From: Scleromatobacter sp045810265
Lineage (GTDB): Bacteria > Pseudomonadota > Gammaproteobacteria > Burkholderiales > Burkholderiaceae_C
Direction of reading: 5' to 3'
Length of the DNA: 11,848 nucleotides
Assembly (NCBI GenBank): GCA_045810265.1
Contig: JBJMWF010000158.1
Location: forward strand, 1 to 11,848
Numbering within the stretch: the stretch's first letter is position 1; the number at the start of each line of letters is the position of its first letter. The translations under genes and the position numbers were made by a program. This document shows positions 1 through 5,965 of this stretch, piece after piece. The notes under the pieces were generated by a model, which saw only the letters and a list, made by a program, of their open reading frames with translations, did no database searches and was not told the DNA's origin.

Positions 1-831
1 CGCGGTCTCGACGACGCTGCCCTTGGCTTCGAAGCCGACCGCATCGATCGAGCCGTCGACGCCGCGGCCGTCCATCCGGTCGATGATCAGGCCGGCGGGA
101 TCGTCGACCTGGTCGAAGTTGATCGGCTCGACGCCGTAGGCCTGCTGTGCGAAGTCGAGACGGTACTGATGGTGGTCGACCATGAAGATGCGCTCGGCAC
201 CCAGCAGCCTGGCGGAAGCGGCGGCCATCAGCCCGACCGGGCCGGCACCGAAGATGGCGACGCTCGAACCCTTGCCGATGGCGGCGTTGACCGCGGCCAT
301 GTAGCCGGTGGGCAGGATGTCCGAGAGGAACAGCACCTGCTTGTCCGTCAGGCCCGAGTCCGGGATGACCAGCGGGCCGACGTTGGCCTTGGGCACGCGC
401 ACGTACTCGGCCTGTCCGCCCGGGATGCCACCGTACAGGTGCGAGTAGCCGAACAGCGCGGCGCCCGGGCGCGTGTCCTTCTTGTTGACGATGGCGCCGC
501 GGCCGGTGTTGGTCGTCTCGCAGGCCGCGAACAGCTTCCTGTTGCAGTAGAAGCACTGGCCGCACGAGATCGTGAACGGGATGACGACGCGGTCGCCCTT
601 TTTCACGCTGGTGACGGCAGGCCCCACCTCCTCGACGACGCCCATGAACTCGTGGCCGAGGATGTCGCCGCTTTCCATCATCGGGATCTTGCCGCGATAG
701 ATGTGCAGGTCGGAGCCGCAGATGGCAGTGGCGGTCACGCGCAGGATGATGTCGTCGGCGTCGACCAGCTTCGGGTCGGGGACGGTGTCGACGCGCACGT
801 CCTTCGAGCCATGGTAGGTGAGAGCTTTCAT
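1..831 (-). CDS. Zinc-dependent alcohol/formaldehyde dehydrogenase, N-terminal part (runs off left edge)
   Basis: This is a medium-chain Zn/NAD(P) dehydrogenase that oxidises an alcohol or an aldehyde adduct in the cytoplasm. It was read directly on the minus strand: 277 codons from ATG at 831 with no stop before the window edge. Family members are usually about 380-390 residues, so roughly the last 110 are missing. Visible motifs are AICGSDLH, with a catalytic-zinc Cys near residue 38, GHEFMG with the zinc His/Glu, four clustered cysteines typical of the structural zinc site (SCGQCFYC, then LFAAC), and the nucleotide-binding GAGPVGL. A GAGGAAG ribosome-binding site six bases upstream supports the start. 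It lies about 100 bp downstream of the pyrophosphatase gene on the same strand and may share its transcript. The sequence resembles proteins annotated as formaldehyde or threonine-type dehydrogenases; the true substrate cannot be read from it. Confidence 0.9.
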   Translation of the reverse strand, partial: MKALTYHGSKDVRVDTVPDPKLVDADDIILRVTATAICGSDLHIYRGKIPMMESGDILGHEFMGVVEEVGPAVTSVKKGDRVVIPFTISCGQCFYCNRKLFAACETTNTGRGAIVNKKDTRPGAALFGYSHLYGGIPGGQAEYVRVPKANVGPLVIPDSGLTDKQVLFLSDILPTGYMAAVNAAIGKGSSVAIFGAGPVGLMAAASARLLGAERIFMVDHHQYRLDFAQQAYGVEPINFDQVDDPAGLIIDRMDGRGVDGSIDAVGFEAKGSVVETA

Positions 832-931
832 CGATGTCTTCCTCGCGCGACTGCCGCGCCGGCATGGCGCAGCGGAGGAGGAATTTCGGCAAGGCCTGTG
901 CCTCGGCCGTGCGGCGCATGGGCGCCCACGC

Positions 932-1492
932 TCAGCCTTGTGCGGCGCGCCGGCCCTCGCTCACCAGGCGCCTGGCCTGCGCCACGCCTGCACGCTCGAG
1001 CGGCGTGAAGCGCACTCCCTTCTGCTCGTTGTAGAACACGAAGAAGCGCTCCATCTCGGCCAGCATGCCGTCGCCCAGGTCGCGCAGCGAGCGGCAGCCC
1101 GGGTGCCGGTGCGACTCGTGCGCGACGGCGATGAGCCGGTCGTTGCGCGTCGGCTTGGCGCGGCCCGCCTGCTTGATCGGCTGCTGCTCGGCCACGATGA
1201 CGCCGAGCAGCTGGCAGGGCACCACCACGCCGGGCACGGTCGGCTCGTCCATCACGACGAGCACGTCCAGCGGATCACCGTCCTGGCCCAGCGTGCCGGG
1301 CACGAAGCCGAAGTCGAAGGGGAACACGCAGCCCAGCGGCAACACCTTGTGCAGCTCGAACACGCCCAGCTCCGGCTGGAACTTGAGCTTGTTCGCGCGG
1401 CCGCGCGGCGCCTCGATCACGGCGCGCAGGCGGCCTTGCTCGTCCCACGGCGCGAGCGCCGCGATGCCGCTGGCTCGCGCCGTGTCGAGCAT
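932..1492 (-). CDS. Class I inorganic pyrophosphatase family protein (divergent)
   Basis: This 186-residue protein matches the soluble class I pyrophosphatase fold, which hydrolyses diphosphate to phosphate in the cytoplasm using Mg2+. The signature DGDPLD at residues 71-76 supplies the three metal-binding aspartates. Other family landmarks are E27 and K35, FGFVPGTL at 61-68, NDRLIAV at 117-123, and FFVFYNEQKG near 150-159. By alignment from memory with the E. coli enzyme, several active-site positions differ: the KYE motif reads KLK, the Arg before the FxPxxxGF segment reads Lys, the Tyr in NYGF is Phe, and Lys104 is Arg. I believe a subgroup with the RNDRLIAV motif exists, so these may be subgroup traits rather than decay. 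It starts 15 bp after the DUF3606 stop, which suggests an operon. The ATG has no strong ribosome-binding site. Confidence 0.82.
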   Translation of the reverse strand: MLDTARASGIAALAPWDEQGRLRAVIEAPRGRANKLKFQPELGVFELHKVLPLGCVFPFDFGFVPGTLGQDGDPLDVLVVMDEPTVPGVVVPCQLLGVIVAEQQPIKQAGRAKPTRNDRLIAVAHESHRHPGCRSLRDLGDGMLAEMERFFVFYNEQKGVRFTPLERAGVAQARRLVSEGRRAAQG

Positions 1493-1507
1493 GGTCGCCG
1501 CTGCGAC

Positions 1508-1687
1508 TCAGTGCTTGCCCAGGTGGGCCCGCACGCGGTCGGCGCTGTTGCCCACGGCCTGCACGGCCGCGGCGAGCTGCTCCTTGCTCACGCCGAGCGC
1601 CTGCGTCCAGTAGCGGACCTCATGTTCCTCGCTGAGGCTGATGCGTGCACGGTCCTGGGGGCCGCGGTTCTTCATGTCGTCGGACAT
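1508..1687 (-). CDS. DUF3606 domain small protein
   Basis: This is a 59-residue soluble protein from ATG at 1687, preceded by a good AAGGAG ribosome-binding site (1693-1698) seven bases away. The pattern ISLSEEHEVRYW, then ALGVSKEQLAAAVQAVG, then a C-terminal AHLGKH is the DUF3606 pattern as I know it. The family is small, common in proteobacteria and without an assigned biochemical role. It is largely helical and charged, with no signal peptide or membrane segment. It lies 15 bp upstream of the pyrophosphatase gene and is probably co-transcribed with it. A longer frame in the same register extends further upstream, but its composition is not protein-like there, and the ribosome-binding site places the start here. 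Confidence 0.8.
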   Translation of the reverse strand: MSDDMKNRGPQDRARISLSEEHEVRYWTQALGVSKEQLAAAVQAVGNSADRVRAHLGKH

Positions 1688-1760
1688 GCTGTCTCCTTGT
1701 GTGACGTGGTGCCGTCGAGCCAGCAAACACGGTGCCAGCCCGCCACCTACGGCCCCACGA

Positions 1761-1784
1761 GGCACACTCGCCGATGGCTGTGCC
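1761..1784 (-). other. Small inverted repeat after the DUF883-like gene
   Basis: GGCACA at 1761-1766 pairs with TGTGCC at 1779-1784 around a 12-nt loop. It lies in the 125-bp gap just past the DUF883-like stop. No T-run follows on the minus strand, so it is at best a weak terminator or a processing hairpin. Confidence 0.25.
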
Positions 1785-1812
1785 ACCAGCGAGCGCCGTG
1801 CGATCGTACGCG

Positions 1813-2211
1813 TCAGCGGTCGCGCGGGGACGACGACAGGCCGCGCAGCGCCAGTCCGATCAGCACGGCCGTGCCGATGGCCGCGAACGGGTGCTGGCGA
1901 ATCGCCTCGCGTGCCGATTCCAGCCACTCGTCGCGCGTGTCGCCGACCTTGGAGACGCCGCCCTGCAGGCCGTCCACCGTCGAGGAGATCTTGGCGGCCA
2001 CGCCGTCGACCGCGTCGTGCGCGCTCTGCGTCACGCGCTTGATCAGGCCTTCGACGACCGGCGCGGCGGAGGCTGCTGCACCCGAGTCGGGCTGCTGCTG
2101 CGACGGCGCCGTGGCGTTCGTGCCGCCGCCGGACTGTCCCGAAACCGGGAAGGGCTTGGACGCGGTGTCGCTGGAGGTGTTGCTGGTTTGGGTTTGGCTG
2201 TCGTTTTCCAT
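1813..2211 (-). CDS. DUF883/YqjD-ElaB-like membrane-anchored protein
   Basis: This is a 132-residue protein. Residues 1-50 are a disordered Ser/Thr/Gln/Ala-rich head. Residues 50-108 are amphipathic helix containing the typical segments VDGVAAKISSTVDG and DEWLESAREAIRQHP. A single C-terminal membrane segment at about 109-126 (PFAAIGTAVLIGLAL) ends in a short basic tail. This matches the E. coli YqjD/ElaB/YgaM family, whose members are tail-anchored in the inner membrane, bind ribosomes in stationary phase and are RpoS-controlled. Transfer of that role to this protein is inference, and its N-terminal head is longer than in those relatives. Only a weak ribosome-binding site (CTGGA) precedes the ATG. 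It is transcribed divergently from the DUF421 gene. A 125-bp gap separates it from the DUF3606 gene. Confidence 0.8.
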   Translation of the reverse strand: MENDSQTQTSNTSSDTASKPFPVSGQSGGGTNATAPSQQQPDSGAAASAAPVVEGLIKRVTQSAHDAVDGVAAKISSTVDGLQGGVSKVGDTRDEWLESAREAIRQHPFAAIGTAVLIGLALRGLSSSPRDR

Positions 2212-2377
2212 GGTGTCCAGGCGTTGAAGGTTGAAGAAGTGGGACGGGCGCGACCCGCTTCGACCTCGGGCCGAAGCGCGTTGACCACTGCAGCAAAGTG
2301 CACGCCTGCAAGGATGGGCACCGGCGTTGCCTTGTCGACCGCGTCAGCCACTCGACCGCCGCACCGGCGCACAGGAC
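2212..2377. promoter_or_regulatory. Divergent intergenic region between the DUF883-like and DUF421 genes
   Basis: These 166 bases separate two divergently oriented starts and must carry promoters for one or both. A 7-bp inverted repeat, CGCTTCG (2256-2262) and CGAAGCG (2272-2278) with a 9-nt loop, sits near the middle and could be an operator or hairpin. I find no convincing sigma-70 boxes on either strand. Confidence 0.4.
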
Positions 2378-2908
2378 ATGGACCACAGCGATCTCGCCGA
2401 CGTCTTCGCGATGACGATGCCCATCCTCGAACTGTTCGTTCGTGGCAGCGTCATGTACTGGTTCCTGGTGCTGGTGTTCCGGCTGATCCTGCGGCGCGAC
2501 GTCGGCTCGATGGGCATCACCGACTTCCTCTTCGTCGTGCTGTTGGGCGACGCCGCGCAGAACGGCATGATCGGCGAGGCCACCTCGGCCACCGATGCCG
2601 TCGTGCTGATCTCGACGCTGGTGTTCTGGAACGTCTTCATCGACTGGGCGACCTGGCGTTTTCCTGCGATCGAGAAGCTGCTTGCCGCGCAACGGCTGGT
2701 GCTGGTGCGCGACGGCAGGTGCAACCGCCGCAACATGCGACGCGAATTCATCACGGACGCGGAGCTGATGGCCAAGGTGCGCGAGCAAGGGCTCGAGGAC
2801 CTGAGCAAGGTGCGGTTCATGTACCTGGAGCCCGACGGCGAGATCAGCCTGATCCGCCAGCCCGATGCAGGCTCCGAGCCACCGCCACCGCCCCCTCCGC
2901 TCAGGTAA
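2378..2908 (+). CDS. DUF421 (YcaP/YetF-like) membrane protein
   Basis: This is a 176-residue protein. The N-terminal half is hydrophobic, with likely membrane segments at about 24-38, 48-60 and 74-92. The motif LRRDVGSMGITDFLFVVLLGDAAQNGM (residues 38-64) is the DUF421 signature. The C-terminal part (about 103-160) is the small cytoplasmic domain, with the RLVLVRDG and LMAKVREQGLEDLSKVRFMYLEPDGEISLI region. A seven-proline run lies just before the end and is unusual for the family. The molecular role of DUF421 proteins is not well established. The ATG at 2378 fits family N-termini, but its AGGA sits only one base upstream, too close for normal ribosome binding. A TTG at 2327 has AAGGA about 12 bases upstream. 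The start is therefore the least certain part of this call. Confidence 0.83.
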   Translation: MDHSDLADVFAMTMPILELFVRGSVMYWFLVLVFRLILRRDVGSMGITDFLFVVLLGDAAQNGMIGEATSATDAVVLISTLVFWNVFIDWATWRFPAIEKLLAAQRLVLVRDGRCNRRNMRREFITDAELMAKVREQGLEDLSKVRFMYLEPDGEISLIRQPDAGSEPPPPPPPLR

Positions 2909-2930
2909 CCCGGCGGGCAGCCCGCGGTCT

Positions 2931-3200
2931 TCAGGAGCCGGCGGGCGCCGCGTCCTGGCTGCGGGTCTGGCGGCTCGCCTTGACGAAGCCCCGCACGTTC
3001 ATCGCAGCCAGGCAGAACTGCAGCGCGACCAGCGCCACGGCGTTCGTGTGCCAGCCCCAGGCGGCCCAAAGCACGTTGCTGACGATGAAGGTCCAGAAGC
3101 CGACGACGCGCTTGTGCCGGTGCGTGGACGCCACGCACCAGGAGGCGACGACGGTGGCCAGCATCGCGGGCCATTGCAGGGAATCGAGGATCGTGTCCAT
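2931..3200 (-). CDS. Small inner-membrane protein, function unknown
   Basis: This is an 89-residue hydrophobic protein from ATG at 3200. Segments at about 8-24, 34-50 and 53-70 look membrane-spanning, ending in a short basic and polar tail. The pattern NVLWAAWGWHTNAVALVALQ followed by AAMNVRGFVKA resembles a half-repeat of PnuC, YgjV or PQ-loop transporters, in which a WGW pair and an NxRG motif recur. That similarity is from recollection and I do not assign a substrate. The upstream TTG at 3215 would add five residues. No clear ribosome-binding site precedes either start. Its stop lies 22 bp from the convergent DUF421 stop. Confidence 0.62.
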   Translation of the reverse strand: MDTILDSLQWPAMLATVVASWCVASTHRHKRVVGFWTFIVSNVLWAAWGWHTNAVALVALQFCLAAMNVRGFVKASRQTRSQDAAPAGS

Positions 3201-3347
3201 GTCGCGAACGGGCAAACATTCGGCCCAGGGGCGACGGCCGGCGTGCGCGGACGCGGTTGCATCGATGGGCGCTCGTCCTACACGCAGCCGCCGGCGCCTG
3301 GACTACATTGAGGACGTCCAGACGGCGCATCGCGTCGGCGGACACCG

Positions 3348-3388
3348 GAAAGCCCGCTCCAGGAATGGACAGCGGGCTTTCTTCTTCC
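3348..3388 (+). terminator. Intrinsic-terminator-like hairpin upstream of exonuclease III
   Basis: GAAAGCCCGCT (3348-3358) pairs perfectly over 11 bp with AGCGGGCTTTC (3371-3381) around a 12-nt loop. The pyrimidine-rich tract TTCTTCC follows on the plus strand. The structure ends 16 bases before the exonuclease ATG. No plus-strand gene ends nearby, since DUF421 stops 440 bp earlier and a minus-strand gene intervenes. It could therefore be a leader attenuator or the end of a small RNA. The U-tract is imperfect. Confidence 0.55.
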
Positions 3389-3397
3389 AGGCCGCCC

Positions 3398-4174
3398 ATG
3401 AAGATCGCCACGTTCAACGTCAACGGTGTCAAGGGGCGCATGCCGCGCCTGCTCGAGTGGCTGGCCGAGGCTCGCCCGGATGTGGCCTGCCTGCAGGAGA
3501 TCAAGACCGGCGACACCACGTTTCCCGCCGAGCCGCTGCGCGCGGCCGGCTATCACCTCATCTGGCACGGGCAGCCGCGCCACCACGGCGTGGCCATCCT
3601 CGCGCGCGGAAGCGTTCCGCGCGAGGCGCGGCGCGGGTTGCCAGGCGACGATGCGGACGGCCAGGCGCGTTACCTCGAGGCGGAGGTCGAGGGCCTGCGC
3701 ATCGCCTCGGTCTACCTGCCCAACGGCAACCCGGTGCCCAGCCCCAACTTCGACTACAAGCTCGCGTGGTTCGAGCGCTTCAACGCGCATGCGCGGACGT
3801 TGCTCGACGAGGGGGGCGACGTCGTGCTGGCCGGTGACTTCAACGTCGTGCCCACCAACGCCGACATCTACAACGCGGGTTCCTGGCGTTTCGACGCCGT
3901 GCTGCAACCGCAGACGCGCCAGGCCTGGCAGCGGCTGCTGGAGCAGGGCTGGATCGACGCGGCGCGGCGGCTGCACCCGCGCGAGCGGCATCTCTACACC
4001 TTCTGGGTCAACGAGCAGGCCTACCGCCGCAACGCCGGTTTCCGGATGGACTTCCTGCTGCTGAGCCCGGACCTGGCGGCGCGTCTTCGCAAGTCGGAAG
4101 TCGACGCCGAACATCGCATCCGCGACAAGCCCAGCGACCACGCGCCGGTCTGGATCGAACTCGACACGGCATGA
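3398..4174 (+). CDS. xth: Exonuclease III (AP endonuclease, EEP family)
   Basis: This 258-residue protein is of normal length for exonuclease III, which cuts DNA 5' of abasic sites and degrades duplex DNA from the 3' end during base-excision repair. All catalytic landmarks are present: N7 in ATFNVNG, E34 in CLQEIK, Y106 in SVYLPNGNP, D147 and N149 in GDFNV, D218 in RMDFLL, and D247-H248 in SDHAP. The start at 3398 gives the canonical MKIATFNVNG opening, although only a weak CCAGG precedes it. A longer reading from 3257 would add 47 residues encoded across the terminator-like hairpin and is not credible. The DUF72 gene begins 43 bp after the stop on the same strand, so the two are likely co-transcribed. 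Confidence 0.95.
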   Translation: MKIATFNVNGVKGRMPRLLEWLAEARPDVACLQEIKTGDTTFPAEPLRAAGYHLIWHGQPRHHGVAILARGSVPREARRGLPGDDADGQARYLEAEVEGLRIASVYLPNGNPVPSPNFDYKLAWFERFNAHARTLLDEGGDVVLAGDFNVVPTNADIYNAGSWRFDAVLQPQTRQAWQRLLEQGWIDAARRLHPRERHLYTFWVNEQAYRRNAGFRMDFLLLSPDLAARLRKSEVDAEHRIRDKPSDHAPVWIELDTA

Positions 4175-4217
4175 CGTGCGCCGCGCTGGCGGAACACAGC
4201 TTGCCGAGTCGCGGACC

Positions 4218-5171
4218 ATGGCCGTTCAACCCAGTCGACGCTGCGGTGCCGCGCGCATCGGCATCTCCGGCTGGCGCTACACGCCCTGGCGCGGGGTGTT
4301 CTATCCGCCCGGGCTGCCGCAGCGCGCGGAGCTCGAGTTCGTGGCGAGCAAGATGAACACGGCCGAGATCAACGGGTCGTTCTATTCGCTGCAGCGTCCG
4401 TCCTTCTATCAATCCTGGGATGCGCAGACGCCGGCCGACTTCGTGTTCGCGGTCAAGGGCCCGCGCTACATCACGCACATGCTCAAGCTCAACGGCGCGC
4501 GCGTGCCGCTGGCCAACTTCCTGGCCTCGGGCGTGCTCGCGCTGGGTCGCAAGCTCGGGCCCATCCTGTGGCAGTTGCCGCCCAACCTCGGTTTCCATGC
4601 CGATCGTCTCGAGGCCTTCCTGGCACTGCTGCCGCGCGATACGGAACAGGCGCTCGCGCTGGCTCGCGAGCATGACGCGCGGCTGGACGGACGCGCATGG
4701 CTGGAGCCGGTGGACAAGCGGCCGCTCAGGCATGCGCTGGAGATCCGTCACCCGAGCTTCGTCGACCCTGCGTTCATCGCGCTGCTGCGCCGGCAGGGCG
4801 TGGCGCTGGTGGTAGCCGACACCGCGTCGCGCTGGCCCTTGATCGAGGACGTCACGGCCGACTTCGTCTACATCCGTCTGCACGGCGACGAGGCGCTGTA
4901 CACCAGCGGGTATGGCGACGAGGCCTTGGCTGGATGGGCACGCCGCATCGCGGCCTGGCGCTGCGGCACCCAGGTGGACGATGCGCGCCTGGCCTCGGCC
5001 GTGGCGCCGCGCAGCAGGGCCAGGCGCGACGTGTTCTGCTATTTCGACAACGATGTGAAGGTGCACGCGCCGTTCGACGCGATGCGTCTGGCCCGGCTCA
5101 CCGACGAGCTGGCGGAGGTGGGCCAGACAGCGCCGGCGCCGCGCACGGCGCGGATGCGGTCGACCAGGTGA
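4218..5171 (+). CDS. DUF72 domain protein
   Basis: This is a 317-residue soluble protein of the DUF72 (YecE-like) family, which has a TIM-barrel-like fold and no firmly established reaction. Family motifs appear in order: IGISGWRYTPWRGVFYP (14-30), TAEINGSFY (48-56), FAVKGPRYITH (77-87), LGPILWQLPP (113-122), ALEIRHPSF (173-181), VYIRLHG (217-223) and CYFDND (274-279). The ATG at 4218 puts the first motif close to the N-terminus as expected. A GTG at 4176 would add 14 residues with no better ribosome-binding site. It follows exonuclease III closely on the same strand, which hints at but does not prove a DNA-maintenance link. The C-terminal 25 residues are low in conservation signal. Confidence 0.88.
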   Translation: MAVQPSRRCGAARIGISGWRYTPWRGVFYPPGLPQRAELEFVASKMNTAEINGSFYSLQRPSFYQSWDAQTPADFVFAVKGPRYITHMLKLNGARVPLANFLASGVLALGRKLGPILWQLPPNLGFHADRLEAFLALLPRDTEQALALAREHDARLDGRAWLEPVDKRPLRHALEIRHPSFVDPAFIALLRRQGVALVVADTASRWPLIEDVTADFVYIRLHGDEALYTSGYGDEALAGWARRIAAWRCGTQVDDARLASAVAPRSRARRDVFCYFDNDVKVHAPFDAMRLARLTDELAEVGQTAPAPRTARMRSTR

Positions 5172-5272
5172 TGGCCGTGTCGTGATGGAAATATTGCTGA
5201 ACCAGTTGACTGGTCTCGTGCTGTCCGGCATCGACGAGTGCGTGGCGCCGTGAACGTCGGGCGCAAGCGCAC

Positions 5273-5308
5273 GGCGGAACGGGCCACCGCGCTGGATGGC
5301 CCGCCGCC
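5273..5308. terminator. Long GC-rich hairpin between convergent genes
   Basis: GGCGG (5273-5277), an AA bulge and CGGGCCA (5280-5286) pair with TGGCCCG (5297-5303) and CCGCC (5304-5308) around a 10-nt loop, giving 12 bp in all. It sits in the 165-bp gap between the ends of the DUF72 gene (plus) and the Ser-rich gene (minus), so it could serve both as a terminator. Neither side has a T-run, so this role is inferred from position. Confidence 0.4.
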
Positions 5309-5336
5309 TGGTCACGCCGCGAGGGCGAAGCGTCCG

Positions 5337-5819
5337 TCAATTGCGGTCGGACCGCGGTTGCAGGCTGCTGTTGTCGGTCGAGGTCGAGTTCGACGAGTTC
5401 GAGGAATTCAGGCCCGACGAATTCGACGAGCCGCTGGAGTTCATCGAGTTCGAGGAGTTGGAGTTCATCGAGCCGCTGTTGGACGTGCTGCTCGGATAGG
5501 CGCTGCTCGTGCCCGAGGTGCCCGACGTGCCCGAGCTGCCGGTGCCCGAGTTGTTCGAAGTGCCCGAGCTGCCCGAGCTGCCCGAGTTGCCCGAGGTGCC
5601 GCTGTTGTAGCTGGAGCCCGAGTTCGAGCCGGAGCCAGAGCTCGTGGTGGAGCCCGCGCCCGAGGTGGACGACGAATTGTTGGACGTCGCGCCAGTGGTG
5701 TCGCCCGACGGGCTGCCGCTCGACGAACTCGTCGAGCCGCTTGTCTGCGCCAGGGCGGCGCCACCGGCGATGCCGATCGCGCCGAGTGCTACCGCGGTGA
5801 GCTTGAGGATTGCATTCAT
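5337..5819 (-). CDS. Secreted Ser/Gly/Asn/Thr-rich low-complexity protein
   Basis: This is a 160-residue protein with a clear Sec signal peptide: M1-K6 basic head, hydrophobic core at 7-20, and a likely cut after the ALA at 22-24. The remaining 136 residues are almost entirely Ser, Gly, Asn and Thr. SGTSG, SGSSG and NSSNS blocks are densest at 72-106 and 112-150, and there is no cysteine or recognisable domain. GGAGA lies seven bases upstream of the ATG, supporting the start. Such proteins are exported and expected to be disordered; roles in the envelope, matrix or desiccation are possible but unsupported here. It is transcribed divergently from the first hemerythrin-like gene. The opposite strand reads as long Glu/Val/Leu- or Arg/Ala-rich frames, which I regard as artefacts of the repeat. 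Confidence 0.75.
   Translation of the reverse strand: MNAILKLTAVALGAIGIAGGAALAQTSGSTSSSSGSPSGDTTGATSNNSSSTSGAGSTTSSGSGSNSGSSYNSGTSGNSGSSGSSGTSNNSGTGSSGTSGTSGTSSAYPSSTSNSGSMNSNSSNSMNSSGSSNSSGLNSSNSSNSTSTDNSSLQPRSDRN
5509..5600 (-). repeat. Short tandem repeat, 9-nt unit, inside the Ser-rich gene
   Basis: Read on the plus strand, the hexamer GCCCGA starts at 5511, 5520, 5529, 5544, 5562, 5571, 5580 and 5589, that is eight copies mostly nine bases apart. On the coding strand each nine-base unit encodes Ser-Gly plus a Thr, Ser or Asn. Because the unit is a multiple of three, copy-number change would preserve the frame. Confidence 0.8.
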
Positions 5820-5965
5820 TTGTGAGTCTCCGGTTGGTTGCTATCCACGCCATCGTGGACGCTTGTTACCGGCAATGGCGATGCCCTCGACCGGAATGTC
5901 GTTTGCCGTTCCCTGCTGATGCAGCCCGGCATCCGACCTGGCGCAACACCGCAAGGAGACTCCCG
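5820..5965. promoter_or_regulatory. Divergent intergenic region, Ser-rich gene / hemerythrin-like gene
   Basis: This 146-bp divergent gap holds both ribosome-binding sites: GGAGA for the minus gene at its left end and AAGGAG (5953-5958) for the plus gene at its right end. Promoters for both must lie here or close by. GGAA and TTCC arms around 5899-5918 form a loose symmetry. I see no convincing -35/-10 pair. Confidence 0.4.

Noticed and set aside
2909..2930. GCGGGC/GCCCGC pair between the convergent DUF421 and small membrane protein genes as a terminator
   Set aside because: The arms are separated by a single base, so only about five pairs can form, and there is no T-run.
3257..3397. 47-residue N-terminal extension of exonuclease III
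   Set aside because: It would be translated through the terminator-like hairpin, and the normal family start is MKIATFNVNG at 3398.
818..3837. Very long plus-strand frames over the dehydrogenase, pyrophosphatase, DUF883 and DUF421 genes
   Set aside because: They are Arg/Ala/His-rich products of high-GC antisense or offset frames, with no motifs. They overlap minus- or plus-strand genes that carry recognisable family motifs.
3278..5315. Long minus-strand frames opposite exonuclease III and DUF72
   Set aside because: The plus strand carries complete catalytic motifs of both families, while the minus frames are low-complexity Arg/Val/Gln-rich sequence.
5899..5918. GGAA and TTCC arms as a possible ECF sigma-type promoter or operator
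   Set aside because: The spacing and second box do not match a known consensus well, and short symmetric tetramers arise by chance.
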